Shown: piece by piece, positions 18,742-27,134 of the stretch
How the letters are laid out: each line of letters opens with the position of its first letter
Position numbering within the stretch: the first letter of the stretch is position 1
Source: Chloroflexota bacterium
GTDB lineage: Bacteria; Chloroflexota; UBA6077; JACCZL01
Length of the DNA stretch: 60,669 nucleotides
NCBI GenBank assembly: GCA_020850535.1
Contig: JADZEM010000086.1
Coordinates: 1-60,669, forward strand
Direction of reading: 5' to 3'
Notes under the pieces: generated by a model
The model's database searches: none
Told to the model about the DNA's origin: nothing
The model's input: only the letters and a program-made list of their open reading frames with translations
Made by a program: the position numbers and the translations under genes

Positions 18742-20124
18742 ATGAACGCTCGACCGACGTCTTCGCAGGTTCTGGCGCTGGTTCTGGCGCTGCTGGTGCT
18801 TGCCGCCGGCACCGTACCGTTGGCGACGCCGGCTGCCGCCGCTGCGCCCGACGCGCAGGATGAGGCCGCCGATCTGCTCCGGGGGGCCCAGCGGGTGCAG
18901 CGCACCACCAGAGACACCCTCCGTGTGTTTGGCGGCGGCAACTCGTGCGACGGCGCGCGCTTCGTGGCGTACAAGCGCAGCAACCGCGAGCCGGACACCG
19001 TTGACCAGTGGTACGTCGTGTCGCAGCTGTGGGCGGATGCGACCCTGCTCTCGGCGGACCCGAGCCGGGTCAAGGGCGCCACCGTCCGCCAGAACAGCCG
19101 TGGCCAGCGCATCCCGGCCTGGGACGAGGACGACGCTCGCTGCCACGTGGACAAGGGCTTCGTCTTCCTGGATCGGCTGTGGGACCAGGACGATGGCGGC
19201 TACTATCCGCGCTCGAACGCCAGCGGCAACAAGGTCACGCGGCAGTCGCAGTTCGCCGACGACAACGCGCTGGCCGGGCTGGCGCTGCTGGCGGCTGCGG
19301 ACGCCGCCGACGACAACTTCTCCCGCGACTACTACGTCTACGCCGCGATCCAGGAAGCCGAGTACCTGACTGAGAGCGGCCTCTGGGACGACACCTTCGG
19401 CGGTGGCTTCTGGTGGAGCACCGGCCGTGGCGACTCGGATGAAGGGAAGCCGGCCCAGAGCAACGCCCTGGCGGCCCTGTTCTTCGCACGGCTGTACGCC
19501 GTGACGGGCGACCCGACCTATCGCGATCGGGCGTTCGTGACGATCACCTGGCTCGACGGCCACCTCTTCGACAACAGCCGCAACCTCTACCGCTGGAGCG
19601 TCCGCTACCAGCGGCCCTCTGAGCGGGCCGGCGGCGAGGTCCGCAGCGACCGCTACTTCAACTACGACCAGAGCATCGCCATCGAGGCGCAGTTGCTGAT
19701 CGGCACGATGGACGGCAACCCCGAGCGGGCGGCCCGCGCGAAGGCGATGGGCGAGGCGATCCACGCGGCGTTCTGGAATCGCGAGAAGGGTGGCTACAAC
19801 CTTGAGGCCGGCGTCGAGCAGGTGTACACCTCGTACGCGGCCTGGACGAGCTTCGGGCACCTGGCGCTGCACGCCGTCGATGGACAGAGCAAATGGCTCC
19901 AGATGGTGCGGGCGAACGGGCTGGCCCTGGCGACGACGGCGGTGGAGGCCGACGGCGGCTACGCGCTGCGCTACTTCCGCTGCCTGGACCCGAATCTGGC
20001 GGCCTGTGCCGGCGGGAATCGCGGCAAGACCGTCGTGGACCGCACCCGCGACACGGCGGCGCAGGCCTGGGCGCAGCATCTCCAGACGGCCCTGGCCCGG
20101 CGGCTGGTAGCGCGCCGCCCCTGA
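18742..20124 (+). CDS. secreted GH76-like protein, second copy
   Basis: 460 residues from ATG 18742, which has AGGGGG 6 nt upstream. Signal peptide (about 1-34: long LALVLALLVLAAG run, AAAA cleavage region). The domain shows FADDNALAGLALL with the adjacent Asp pair of GH76, DDTFGGGFWWSTGRG, SNALAALFFARLYAVTGDPT and FNYDQSIAIEAQLL. This order parallels the protein at 9868-11007 although overall similarity looks modest, so they are probably old paralogues. Expected to act on an extracellular alpha-mannan-like glycan. Confidence 0.7.
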   Translation: MNARPTSSQVLALVLALLVLAAGTVPLATPAAAAAPDAQDEAADLLRGAQRVQRTTRDTLRVFGGGNSCDGARFVAYKRSNREPDTVDQWYVVSQLWADATLLSADPSRVKGATVRQNSRGQRIPAWDEDDARCHVDKGFVFLDRLWDQDDGGYYPRSNASGNKVTRQSQFADDNALAGLALLAAADAADDNFSRDYYVYAAIQEAEYLTESGLWDDTFGGGFWWSTGRGDSDEGKPAQSNALAALFFARLYAVTGDPTYRDRAFVTITWLDGHLFDNSRNLYRWSVRYQRPSERAGGEVRSDRYFNYDQSIAIEAQLLIGTMDGNPERAARAKAMGEAIHAAFWNREKGGYNLEAGVEQVYTSYAAWTSFGHLALHAVDGQSKWLQMVRANGLALATTAVEADGGYALRYFRCLDPNLAACAGGNRGKTVVDRTRDTAAQAWAQHLQTALARRLVARRP

Positions 20125-20264
20125 CCCGGCCCGTTCCAGCCCACACACTCCTGCCGCCGTTCCCTCGCACGCCTGAGGGGTGAGCCGCCGCGAACCGCAT
20201 GCAGCGGGCGCGCCGAATGCCTCTTGCACATGGCGCCGATCCGTCGTAGACTGACGGAGGACTC

Positions 20265-20321
20265 ATGTTGCATAAGTGCGATGGAAAGGCGCGGTGCAGA
20301 CGATGCAAAGCGAGTCCGTGA
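20265..20321 (+). CDS. possible Cys-rich leader peptide overlapping the metal ATPase start
   Basis: ATG 20265 has GGAGG 4 nt upstream, the best ribosome-binding site before the ATPase. It encodes 18 residues, MLHKCDGKARCRRCKASP, with one His and three Cys, then stops at 20319-20321, inside the ATPase reading frame (ATG 20303). The overlap would couple translation of the ATPase to the leader. Chance cannot be excluded for so short a frame. Confidence 0.35.
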   Translation: MLHKCDGKARCRRCKASP

Positions 20322-22150
20322 GCCCAGGCTCACGCTGGTGGTTTGCCCTCGTTCGCGAGTTCTGGGTTCCTGGCACGGTCCTCCTGGGCATCGTCGCGTA
20401 CCTCGGGCTGGACTGGGCCGGGCAGCGCACGCCGGCCGTCGCCATCGCCGTGGCGGTGACCTTGCTCGGGAGCTGGGGGCTGGTCACCGAGACGGTCACG
20501 CTGCTGCTCAAGCGCCAGTACGCGCTCGACTACATCGCCATCCTGGCCATCGCCGTGGGCATCATTGCCGGCGAGTACGTGGTGTCGGCCATCATCGCGC
20601 TGATGGTCTCTAGCGGCCGAACGCTGGAGGAGTACGGCGTCTCGCGGGCGAAGCGCTCGCTGACGGCGCTGATCTCGCGTCTGCCAGCAGACGTGCTGCT
20701 CTGGGACGGTCCCTCGCCGGAGCAGGGTGAGCCGGGCGCATCCGTCCCGATCGCCGAGGTCCAGGTTGGGCGCCTGATCTACCTGCGGAAGGGCGAGGTC
20801 ATCCCGCTGGACGGCGTCCTGGAGTCGGCCTCGGGGTTGACCGACGAGTCGTCGTTGACGGGTGAGCCGTATGAGATCGAGAAGGTGGACGGCGATCCGG
20901 TCCGCAGCGGCACCGTGAACATCGGCGATCCGATCGTGGTGCGGGTGACGCGGCCTGCGGGCGACTCCATCTATGCCAGGATCGTCGAGATGGTGCAGGC
21001 GGCGCAGGACGAGAAAGCGCCGATGGTCCGGCTTGCGGATCGGTACAGCGGCGCGTTCACGGTGGTGAGCCTGTTGATCGCCGCCTTCGCTTACGTCTTT
21101 GCCGAGCAGGTCCGAGGCGTGGACGGCGTCCATGCCATGCTCTCGGTGCTGGTGGTCGCGACGCCCTGCCCGCTGATCCTGGCGACGCCCATCGCGTTGC
21201 TCGGCGGGGTCAACGCCGCCGCCCGCCGCAAGATCATCGTCAAGAACCTGAGCGCCCTGGAGACGCTGTCGAGGATCGACGCGATCATCTTCGACAAGAC
21301 CGGCACCATCACGCTCGGTCGGCCACAGGTCAGCGAGGTCGTCAACCTGTCGGACCAGCCGATGCCGCGCCTGCTCGGCATCGTCGAGGCCATCGAGCGC
21401 AGCTCGCTGCATCCACTGGCGAAGGCGCTGGTGCAGTATGCGCGCGACCACGACGCGACGCCCGTCCACGCCGCCGAGGTCCGCGAGGTGATCGGGCAGG
21501 GCATCGGCGGGGTGGTCGACGGTCGCCGCTACACGATCAGCCGGGTGGTCGATCGCGGCGGCATGGCGGTCGAGTTGACGTCCGATGGCGAACGGCTGGC
21601 AGCCTTCGCCTTCGAAGATCAGTTGAAGGGCGATTCGGGCGTCACCATCGCGCGCCTGCGGCAACTCGGCATGCAGCTGCACATCTTCACGGGTGACCGT
21701 CGTGAGGCCGCCATGAAGGTGGCCGGCCAGCTTGGCAGCGACGTCGTCGTCAAGGCCGAGTGCTCGCCGGCCGACAAGCAGGCCGGTATCGAGGCGTTGC
21801 GCCGGCAGGGCAAGGTCACCGCGATGGTGGGCGACGGCATCAACGACGCGCCAGCGCTGGCGCTGGCGGATGTCGGCCTCGTGTTCAGCAATGAGGAGCA
21901 GACGGCGGCGTCGGAGGCGGCCGACATCGTCTTCCTGGGCGGCGACTTCGGCCTGGTTGGCGAGGCCGTCGCCGTCTCGAAGCGGACCGTGCACATCGCC
22001 GTACAGAGCATCCTGTGGGGTATCGGCCTGTCCATCGTCGGCATGGGGTTCGCGGCGTTCGGCTTCGTGCCGCCGATCTTCGGCGCGGCGCTGCAGGAGG
22101 CCATCGATGTCGGCGTGATCGTCAACGCCCTGCGCGCGAGTCAGGAGTAG
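20303..22150 (+). CDS. P1B-type heavy-metal-transporting P-type ATPase
   Basis: 615 residues from ATG 20303 (an in-frame GTG at 20276 is possible). Order: membrane helices without an N-terminal metal-binding domain, actuator domain with SSLTGEP, membrane motif VVATPCPLILATPIALLGG, phosphorylation site DKTGTITLGRP, HP motif SSLHPLAKAL, and hinge GDGINDAPALALADVG. These place it among metal-exporting P1B ATPases. The TPCP core in the transport helix differs from the CPC of Cu/Zn pumps, so the ion cannot be named. No own ribosome-binding site is clear, which fits coupling to the leader ORF at 20265. Confidence 0.92.
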   Translation: MQSESVSPGSRWWFALVREFWVPGTVLLGIVAYLGLDWAGQRTPAVAIAVAVTLLGSWGLVTETVTLLLKRQYALDYIAILAIAVGIIAGEYVVSAIIALMVSSGRTLEEYGVSRAKRSLTALISRLPADVLLWDGPSPEQGEPGASVPIAEVQVGRLIYLRKGEVIPLDGVLESASGLTDESSLTGEPYEIEKVDGDPVRSGTVNIGDPIVVRVTRPAGDSIYARIVEMVQAAQDEKAPMVRLADRYSGAFTVVSLLIAAFAYVFAEQVRGVDGVHAMLSVLVVATPCPLILATPIALLGGVNAAARRKIIVKNLSALETLSRIDAIIFDKTGTITLGRPQVSEVVNLSDQPMPRLLGIVEAIERSSLHPLAKALVQYARDHDATPVHAAEVREVIGQGIGGVVDGRRYTISRVVDRGGMAVELTSDGERLAAFAFEDQLKGDSGVTIARLRQLGMQLHIFTGDRREAAMKVAGQLGSDVVVKAECSPADKQAGIEALRRQGKVTAMVGDGINDAPALALADVGLVFSNEEQTAASEAADIVFLGGDFGLVGEAVAVSKRTVHIAVQSILWGIGLSIVGMGFAAFGFVPPIFGAALQEAIDVGVIVNALRASQE

Positions 22151-22182
22151 TCCTCAACAGCCTGGACGGCGGCAGATCGGAC

Positions 22183-22204
22183 CGGTGTTCGCAGGCGAAC
22201 ACCG
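22183..22204 (+). terminator. hairpin after the P-type ATPase
   Basis: CGGTGTTCG (22183-22191) and CGAACACCG (22196-22204) form a perfect 9-bp stem with a CAGG loop, 32 bp after the ATPase stop. A short run of T follows only weakly (GATTTCGG). Confidence 0.55.
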
Positions 22205-22310
22205 ATTTCGGTTCCGCGCTGACATTCAGGTCTGATTTACTTTTCGTGGCCAGACTGGTCTCAGCGGCGGCGTTGCAGCACGCGGCGTCGCCAGTCAGAG
22301 GGAGCAGTCC

Positions 22311-23228
22311 ATGTCACAGCGTGCGGCCCTGCTGATCTCGCTCGCCTTGACCGTCGTGGCGCTGCTGGGCGCCGTCGGCGTGGTCGTGCGGGTCATGGGA
22401 GCCGATCCGGCAGCGGTCGAGTCGGCGGCAATGGACAATGGCGATGGCGCGGATGGCGATCTGGGGGCGCTCGTCGCCGAGGAGCTGGAGCAGCTTCAGC
22501 TCTCCAACTCAGCCCTGGCGGTGAGCTACGAGCGGATCGCCTCGCTGCTCCAGATGGTCGAGCAGCTCCAGGGGCAGAACGCCGAGCTGCGCGAGCGCGA
22601 GCGGGTCTACCAGGAACGGCTGGCCGAGGCGAATCGCCGGCTGTCCGAGGGTGGGCAGGTGGCGGTGGCCGTGCCCGCGACATCCGAGACGGCGGCCGCC
22701 GCCCCCGTCACGTCCGAAGCAGCGGTCGCCGTTGCGCCCGCCGACACTGCTCCCGCCGTTGAGGATGCAGCGGCCGGCATCAGTGCTGATGCCGAGGCCG
22801 CTGCGCCTGTGCGGGAAGCTCCGAGCGTCGTGGCGGAGCTTCCCGCGCCTCAGGTCATCGGCCCGGCCGCCCAGCCTGCGCCGTCCCGACCGGTGGTCGT
22901 GGCATCTCAGCCGCAGCCACGGCCTCAGTCACAGCCCACTGCTGCCCAGCCAGCGCCGTTCTTCGTCGCGGCAGTCGCAGCCACCGCCATGCCGGCGCCG
23001 GCTGTCCCACGGAACGTAGCCCCGACGGCCACGCCAACGCCCCGTGGCCTGACGTCCCAGGCCCGCCCGCCAGCTCAGCCCCAGCCGACCCCGCGCCCGC
23101 GCCAGAGCATCCAGTCGCTCGCGACGCAGACGACGGCCATCGTGCAGTCGGCGATCCAGTCTCGGAACAGCCGCGAGTCCTCGGAAGGACGGCGAAAGGG
23201 ACGCGATGGCGACCGGGATCGCGACTAG
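22311..23228 (+). CDS. membrane-anchored coiled-coil protein with proline/alanine-rich tail
   Basis: 305 residues, family not recognised. An N-terminal membrane segment (about 5-30) is followed by a coiled coil (about 50-115: EELEQLQLSNSALAVSYERI, LQMVEQLQGQNAELRERE) and a long Ala/Pro/Gln-rich region with TPTPRG-type repeats. It ends in a charged tail (GRRKGRDGDRDRD). The topology suggests one helix with the rest outside the membrane. It is the first of four tightly packed genes ending in ApbE and a ferric-reductase-like protein, so a structural or anchoring role in that complex is likely. Confidence 0.7.
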   Translation: MSQRAALLISLALTVVALLGAVGVVVRVMGADPAAVESAAMDNGDGADGDLGALVAEELEQLQLSNSALAVSYERIASLLQMVEQLQGQNAELRERERVYQERLAEANRRLSEGGQVAVAVPATSETAAAAPVTSEAAVAVAPADTAPAVEDAAAGISADAEAAAPVREAPSVVAELPAPQVIGPAAQPAPSRPVVVASQPQPRPQSQPTAAQPAPFFVAAVAATAMPAPAVPRNVAPTATPTPRGLTSQARPPAQPQPTPRPRQSIQSLATQTTAIVQSAIQSRNSRESSEGRRKGRDGDRDRD

Positions 23229-23904
23229 GCCCCCACAGGCCCCACGTCGGCCTCGCCGTGCGGACGTTGCCTCGAAAGCGCTGATGCTGGCCGTCGCCGT
23301 CTCGTCCACGCTCGGCGGATGGGCGCTGCTGGCGGTGCGCGAGCGGCCTGCGCCGCCAATTGACCTCGTGACGGCTGCGCCGACGCGGGTACTGCTGCCG
23401 ACCCTGGTACCGGAACCGTCGTCGCTCCTGGCGGCGTCGGTGGCGGCCGCCGAGCAGGCCCCGTCCACGCTCGACCTGCCGGCGATCCCTGAGGTTGTCG
23501 ACCCGCCGACGCCCACCCTGATCCCTGAGGCCACGGCGACTCCCACGCCGACGCTCGTCCCGACCCTCGCACCGACGCAGGCTGTGCAGCCCACGGCGGC
23601 CCGTCAGGCTGCCAGCAGCGCGCCCGTCCCAAAGCCAGTGCAGCGGGCGCCGGCCACTCCGCGCGAGGCTGCCAGGCCATCAGCGCCGGTTCAGGCAGCG
23701 CCGCCGCCACTGCCGCCGGCTCCGGCTGCGCCACCACCAGCCCCGGCTGCGCCCCCGCCAACTCCGAAGCCAGCTCCACCGCCGCCCCCGCCGCCACCGC
23801 CGCCCACGCCGGTTCCGCCACCGCCAAAGCCGGCGGTAGCGCCGCCTGCGCCGAAACCCGCCCCGACGCCGAAGCCGGCCGGTCGATCGCGGTCGTCGCG
23901 CTGA
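23206..23904 (+). CDS. membrane-anchored Thr/Pro-rich protein
   Basis: 232 residues, family not recognised. It overlaps the preceding gene by 23 bp. A basic N-terminus and one membrane helix (about 24-45: ALMLAVAVSSTLGGWALLAV) precede a chain made almost wholly of Pro, Thr, Ala and Val, including a run of nine prolines and repeated PTPTLVP/PKPA units. Such stalks often span the wall or hold other proteins away from the membrane. It has no FMN-binding domain that could be the target of the ApbE enzyme next door. Confidence 0.7.
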   Translation: MATGIATRPPQAPRRPRRADVASKALMLAVAVSSTLGGWALLAVRERPAPPIDLVTAAPTRVLLPTLVPEPSSLLAASVAAAEQAPSTLDLPAIPEVVDPPTPTLIPEATATPTPTLVPTLAPTQAVQPTAARQAASSAPVPKPVQRAPATPREAARPSAPVQAAPPPLPPAPAAPPPAPAAPPPTPKPAPPPPPPPPPPTPVPPPPKPAVAPPAPKPAPTPKPAGRSRSSR

Positions 23905-23911
23905 GGCCGCG

Positions 23912-25030
23912 ATGGTCAGCACCGAACGGCGCCCACTGGTGACGGCCTCGTCGGCTGGGGCGGACAGCCTCCAGGCCGAGCAACCGCCCGCCCCGATGGT
24001 CTCGGCGTTCCGCGCGATGGGCTGCGGGATGCAGCTCACCCTCGAAGCCGTAGACCAGGATCTCGGGCGGCTGCTGCTGGCCCTCGGGCGCGAGACCGTC
24101 GAGGAGATCGAGCAGTGCCTGAGCCGCTTCCGCCCCGACAGTGAGCTCTGCCGCATGAACGCGGGGGCCGGCCGCTGGCAGTCGGTCTCGCCGACGATGG
24201 CGACTATCCTGTTGGTGGCGCTCAAGGCGGCGCGGCGTACCGATGGCCTGTGTACGCCGACCGTTCTGTCAGCGCTCGAAGCGGCCGGCTACGACCGGGA
24301 TTTCGCGCGGGTCAAGACCAACACAGGGCCACGGTCGGCTGGGGCAGCCGGCGATCTGGATACGGGCGATCGTGTAGGCCAGCCCGCGCCGAACAGCGCG
24401 CCCGGTCGCTCTCCGCGACCACGCGTCGTGGCGCAGCGCCGTCTGCGGCCGTCGCCGCAATGGCGAGCCAGCCGCGACTGGCAGTCAGTCCGAACTGCCG
24501 GCTTCGGTCGGCAAGTCTGGCTGCCGGCTGGCCTCCGTCTCGACCTTGCTGGCGTCGCCAAGGGCTGGACTGCCGACCGGCTTGCCGACCTCCTGGCGCT
24601 CGGCGGGCCGTGCCTTGTCGATGTGGGTGGAGACCTCGCAGCACGCGGCAGGCCGTCCGGGCAGGATGGCTGGGTGGTGGCCGTCGCGAGCCCGCACGAC
24701 CCCGACGCCGACCTCGCCCTCGTCTCGCTGCGGGACGCCGGCATCGCGACCTCGGGGACGGACTACCGTCGCTGGACCCATCACGGCCGGTCACAGCACC
24801 ATCTGATCGATCCGCGCACCGGCCGTCCCGCGCAAACGGACGTCGTCTCCGTCACAGTCATCGCGCCGACCACCACCGAGGCGGACGTCGAGGCGAAGGC
24901 GGCGTTGCTCCTGGGCGTTGGCGGTGGGCTGGCACGGCTGCGCGCGCAGGATCTGGCGGGCCTCGTCGTGCGGGCCGATGGGGCCGTGCTCACGACTCCC
25001 CGCTGGAGTGACTATGTCATCCCATACTGA
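23912..25030 (+). CDS. apbE: FAD:protein FMN transferase
   Basis: Attaches FMN to Ser/Thr of partner proteins outside the membrane, using FAD and Mg2+. 372 residues with AMGCGMQLTLEA near the N-terminus, LDLAGVAKGWTADRLADLL, LVDVGGDLAARGRP, GIATSGTDYRRW, HHLIDPRTGRPAQTDVVSVTVI and the C-terminal Mg site region TTTEADVEAKAALLLG. No clear signal peptide is seen at the ATG used. About residues 135-190 hold an Arg/Pro-rich insertion not usual in the family. The 3' end overlaps the next gene by 17 bp. Confidence 0.9.
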   Translation: MVSTERRPLVTASSAGADSLQAEQPPAPMVSAFRAMGCGMQLTLEAVDQDLGRLLLALGRETVEEIEQCLSRFRPDSELCRMNAGAGRWQSVSPTMATILLVALKAARRTDGLCTPTVLSALEAAGYDRDFARVKTNTGPRSAGAAGDLDTGDRVGQPAPNSAPGRSPRPRVVAQRRLRPSPQWRASRDWQSVRTAGFGRQVWLPAGLRLDLAGVAKGWTADRLADLLALGGPCLVDVGGDLAARGRPSGQDGWVVAVASPHDPDADLALVSLRDAGIATSGTDYRRWTHHGRSQHHLIDPRTGRPAQTDVVSVTVIAPTTTEADVEAKAALLLGVGGGLARLRAQDLAGLVVRADGAVLTTPRWSDYVIPY

Positions 25031-25847
25031 CCCAGGCCGGGTGGCGGCGTGGCCAGTCCGCGTTCCCCGCCCGTCGCTGACGCCTCGTCCTCCGCTGGCG
25101 CCACGCCCGCCATTGGCGCCACGTCCGCCGCTGGCGCCGGTCACCGATCTGGAGACGCTGGAGCCTGCCGTCACGCTCGATGCGGTGCTGCTCCTGCTCG
25201 GAGGCGCGGCGCTCGGTGGCATCCTCGCGGCGTTCATCCTGCCGGCGCTGCTGCCCGATCTCGCCGCTTCGCTGCTGGGCGAGCAGCCGAAGGCGTACTG
25301 GTATCTCAGCCGGGCGTCTGGAGTGGTGGCCTACCTGCTGCTCTGGCTGTCGTGCGTCCTCGGGCTGTCACTCACCAACCGGTTTGCGCGGCTGTGGGCG
25401 GGCGGGCCAGCCGTGGCCGATCTGCACCAGTTCGCGAGCCTCCTGGGGCTGACGCTGCTGGTGTTCCACATCGTGATCTTGCTCGGCGACCGCTACGCCA
25501 GCTACCGCGTCGATCAATTGCTCGTGCCGTTCACGGCCGTTCAGCACGAGCCGGCCTGGGTCGGTCTGGGGCAGGTGGCGGCGTACATCCTGTTCCCGCT
25601 GACGTTCAGCTTCTACGTCCGGCGGCAGATCGGCCTGCGAACCTGGCGTCTCCTGCACTTCAGCAGCTTCGCCGTGTACTGGCTGAGCGTGGCCCACGGG
25701 ATCGGGGCTGGCACGGACACCGGCACGGGCGTGATGCTCGCCCTCTACATCGTGACGGCCAGCAGCATCGTGTTCCTGACTTGCTACCGGGTGCTGGTGG
25801 CGGTCGGTGGTCGGCGCGCGCAGCGGGCCGACCACCCGGCACGCTAG
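25014..25847 (+). CDS. ferric-reductase-like transmembrane protein
   Basis: 277 residues from ATG 25014 inside the end of apbE. After a Pro-rich cytoplasmic tail with three PRPPLA units (a 15-bp DNA tandem repeat) come six hydrophobic helices. Histidines in DLHQFASLLGLTLLVFHIVI and RTWRLLHFSSFAVYWLSVAHG are placed as the bis-haem ligands of the ferric reductase/MsrQ/NOX membrane domain. There is no FAD/NAD(P)H domain, so electrons must come from or go to a partner, plausibly a flavinylated protein made by ApbE. Its stop overlaps that of the convergent haem-binding gene through a shared CTAG. Confidence 0.85.
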   Translation: MSSHTDPGRVAAWPVRVPRPSLTPRPPLAPRPPLAPRPPLAPVTDLETLEPAVTLDAVLLLLGGAALGGILAAFILPALLPDLAASLLGEQPKAYWYLSRASGVVAYLLLWLSCVLGLSLTNRFARLWAGGPAVADLHQFASLLGLTLLVFHIVILLGDRYASYRVDQLLVPFTAVQHEPAWVGLGQVAAYILFPLTFSFYVRRQIGLRTWRLLHFSSFAVYWLSVAHGIGAGTDTGTGVMLALYIVTASSIVFLTCYRVLVAVGGRRAQRADHPAR

Positions 25848-26302
25848 CGGCGGCGCGGCCGGTCGGCGGAGACGGTCGCCTGAAGTCCCCGGATCAGCGC
25901 CCGCTTCTCGTCGTCGGCAAGGCCGGCCTCGGGGTGGGTGGGGAGGTAGATCGGCATCGGCATCTTGCCCTTTTGCAGCTCCTTGGCGGCCTCGCCGGCC
26001 TCTCGCTGCGGCAGATCCCACTCCGAGAAGTTCAGCTTGGCGCGGCCCTCCGTGACGTCCCGCGCCACCAGCCAGGAGACCGGCGCAACGTAGCTATACC
26101 AGGGGTAGGTTGTCTCGTTACTATGACAGTCGAAGCAGGCCCGCGCGGCCAGTTGCCGCGTGGTTGGCGAGTCCCAGCGCGGCTCGACGCGCACGGGCGG
26201 GTTCGGCCCCGGCCGCCCGTACGGTACAAGTTGGATGGCAAGAAACACGGTGCCGAGCACGGCGATGCCGGCCAGCGACAGACGGCGAATCAGACGACCC
26301 AC
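25844..26302 (-). CDS. membrane-anchored haem-binding (cytochrome c-like) protein
   Basis: 152 residues from GTG 26302, with GGGGAG 10 nt upstream; a longer frame opens at 26344. One N-terminal helix (SLAGIAVLGTVFLAIQLV) anchors a periplasmic domain with the c-type haem site CFDCH followed by SNETTYPWYSYVAPVSWLVA and KLNFSEWDLP, the hallmark of the Haem_bd domain. The last part (KMPMPIYLPTHPEAGLADDE) supplies the probable axial Met. Its position end-to-end with the ferric-reductase-like gene suggests they share an electron path. Confidence 0.88.
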   Translation of the reverse strand: MGRLIRRLSLAGIAVLGTVFLAIQLVPYGRPGPNPPVRVEPRWDSPTTRQLAARACFDCHSNETTYPWYSYVAPVSWLVARDVTEGRAKLNFSEWDLPQREAGEAAKELQKGKMPMPIYLPTHPEAGLADDEKRALIRGLQATVSADRPRRR

Positions 26303-26465
26303 GTACGGAGCACTCCCCGACGGGCGGCAGTGTTGAGGAGCCACGTGGCCCCTGCCCGTCGCACGTCGCGGCGAACGGCCTGGCGTGCACCCGTCAGTCC
26401 GACCGTACGCATGCAGGCTGAATCAGACATGAATGTCGTGACGCACAGGCGGAACAGGAGCAGCC

Positions 26466-27134
26466 ATGCGCGTGCTGGTTGCTGAGGACGAAGAGCGGCT
26501 GGCCGAGTCGCTGGGCCAGGGACTGCGGGAGCAGGGATACGCCGTGGACGTGGCGCTCACGGGCGACGATGCGCTGGCTTTTGCCGAGCTCAACCCGTAC
26601 GACGCCGTGGTGCTGGACATTCAGCTGCCGGGCGTGGATGGCCTGACCATCTGCCGGCGGCTTCGTGCGCGCGGCGGGACTGCGCCCATCCTGCTGCTGA
26701 CGGCTCGTGATACCACCGCCGACAAAGTGGCTGGCCTGGACAGCGGGGCCGATGACTACCTGACCAAGCCGTTCGACTTCGAGGAGCTGCTGGCCCGTAT
26801 CCGGGCGCTGCTCCGGCGCGGCACGCCAGCGAAGGAGGCGCTGCTGCGGGCCGGCGACCTGACGCTCGATCCTGCCGCGCGCCTGGTTGCCCGCGCTGGC
26901 ATCCCGGTCTCGGTGACACTGCGTGAGTACGCCATCCTCGAGACGCTGCTGCGGCGGCCAGGGTGGATCGTGCCACGCGATGCGATCGTCGAGAGCGTCT
27001 GGGGATACGACTTCCCGGATGAGTCGAACCTGGTCGAGGTGTACATCGGGCGGCTGCGCCGAAAGCTCGGGACGCCTTCGCCGATTCAGACGGTGCGCGG
27101 CATCGGCTACAAGATCGAGGCGAGCGGCGAATGA
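26466..27134 (+). CDS. OmpR-family response regulator
   Basis: 222 residues. The receiver domain has the acidic pair in LVAEDEERLAE, the phospho-acceptor Asp in DAVVLDIQLPGVDGL (about residue 51), the switch Thr in LLLTARD and Lys in DDYLTKPFDF. The C-terminal winged helix has LTLREYAILETLLRRPGWIV and IQTVRGIGYKIEA. The stop overlaps the kinase start by 4 bp. It lies downstream of, and opposite in strand to, the haem-binding gene and probably controls genes of this neighbourhood. Confidence 0.95.
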   Translation: MRVLVAEDEERLAESLGQGLREQGYAVDVALTGDDALAFAELNPYDAVVLDIQLPGVDGLTICRRLRARGGTAPILLLTARDTTADKVAGLDSGADDYLTKPFDFEELLARIRALLRRGTPAKEALLRAGDLTLDPAARLVARAGIPVSVTLREYAILETLLRRPGWIVPRDAIVESVWGYDFPDESNLVEVYIGRLRRKLGTPSPIQTVRGIGYKIEASGE

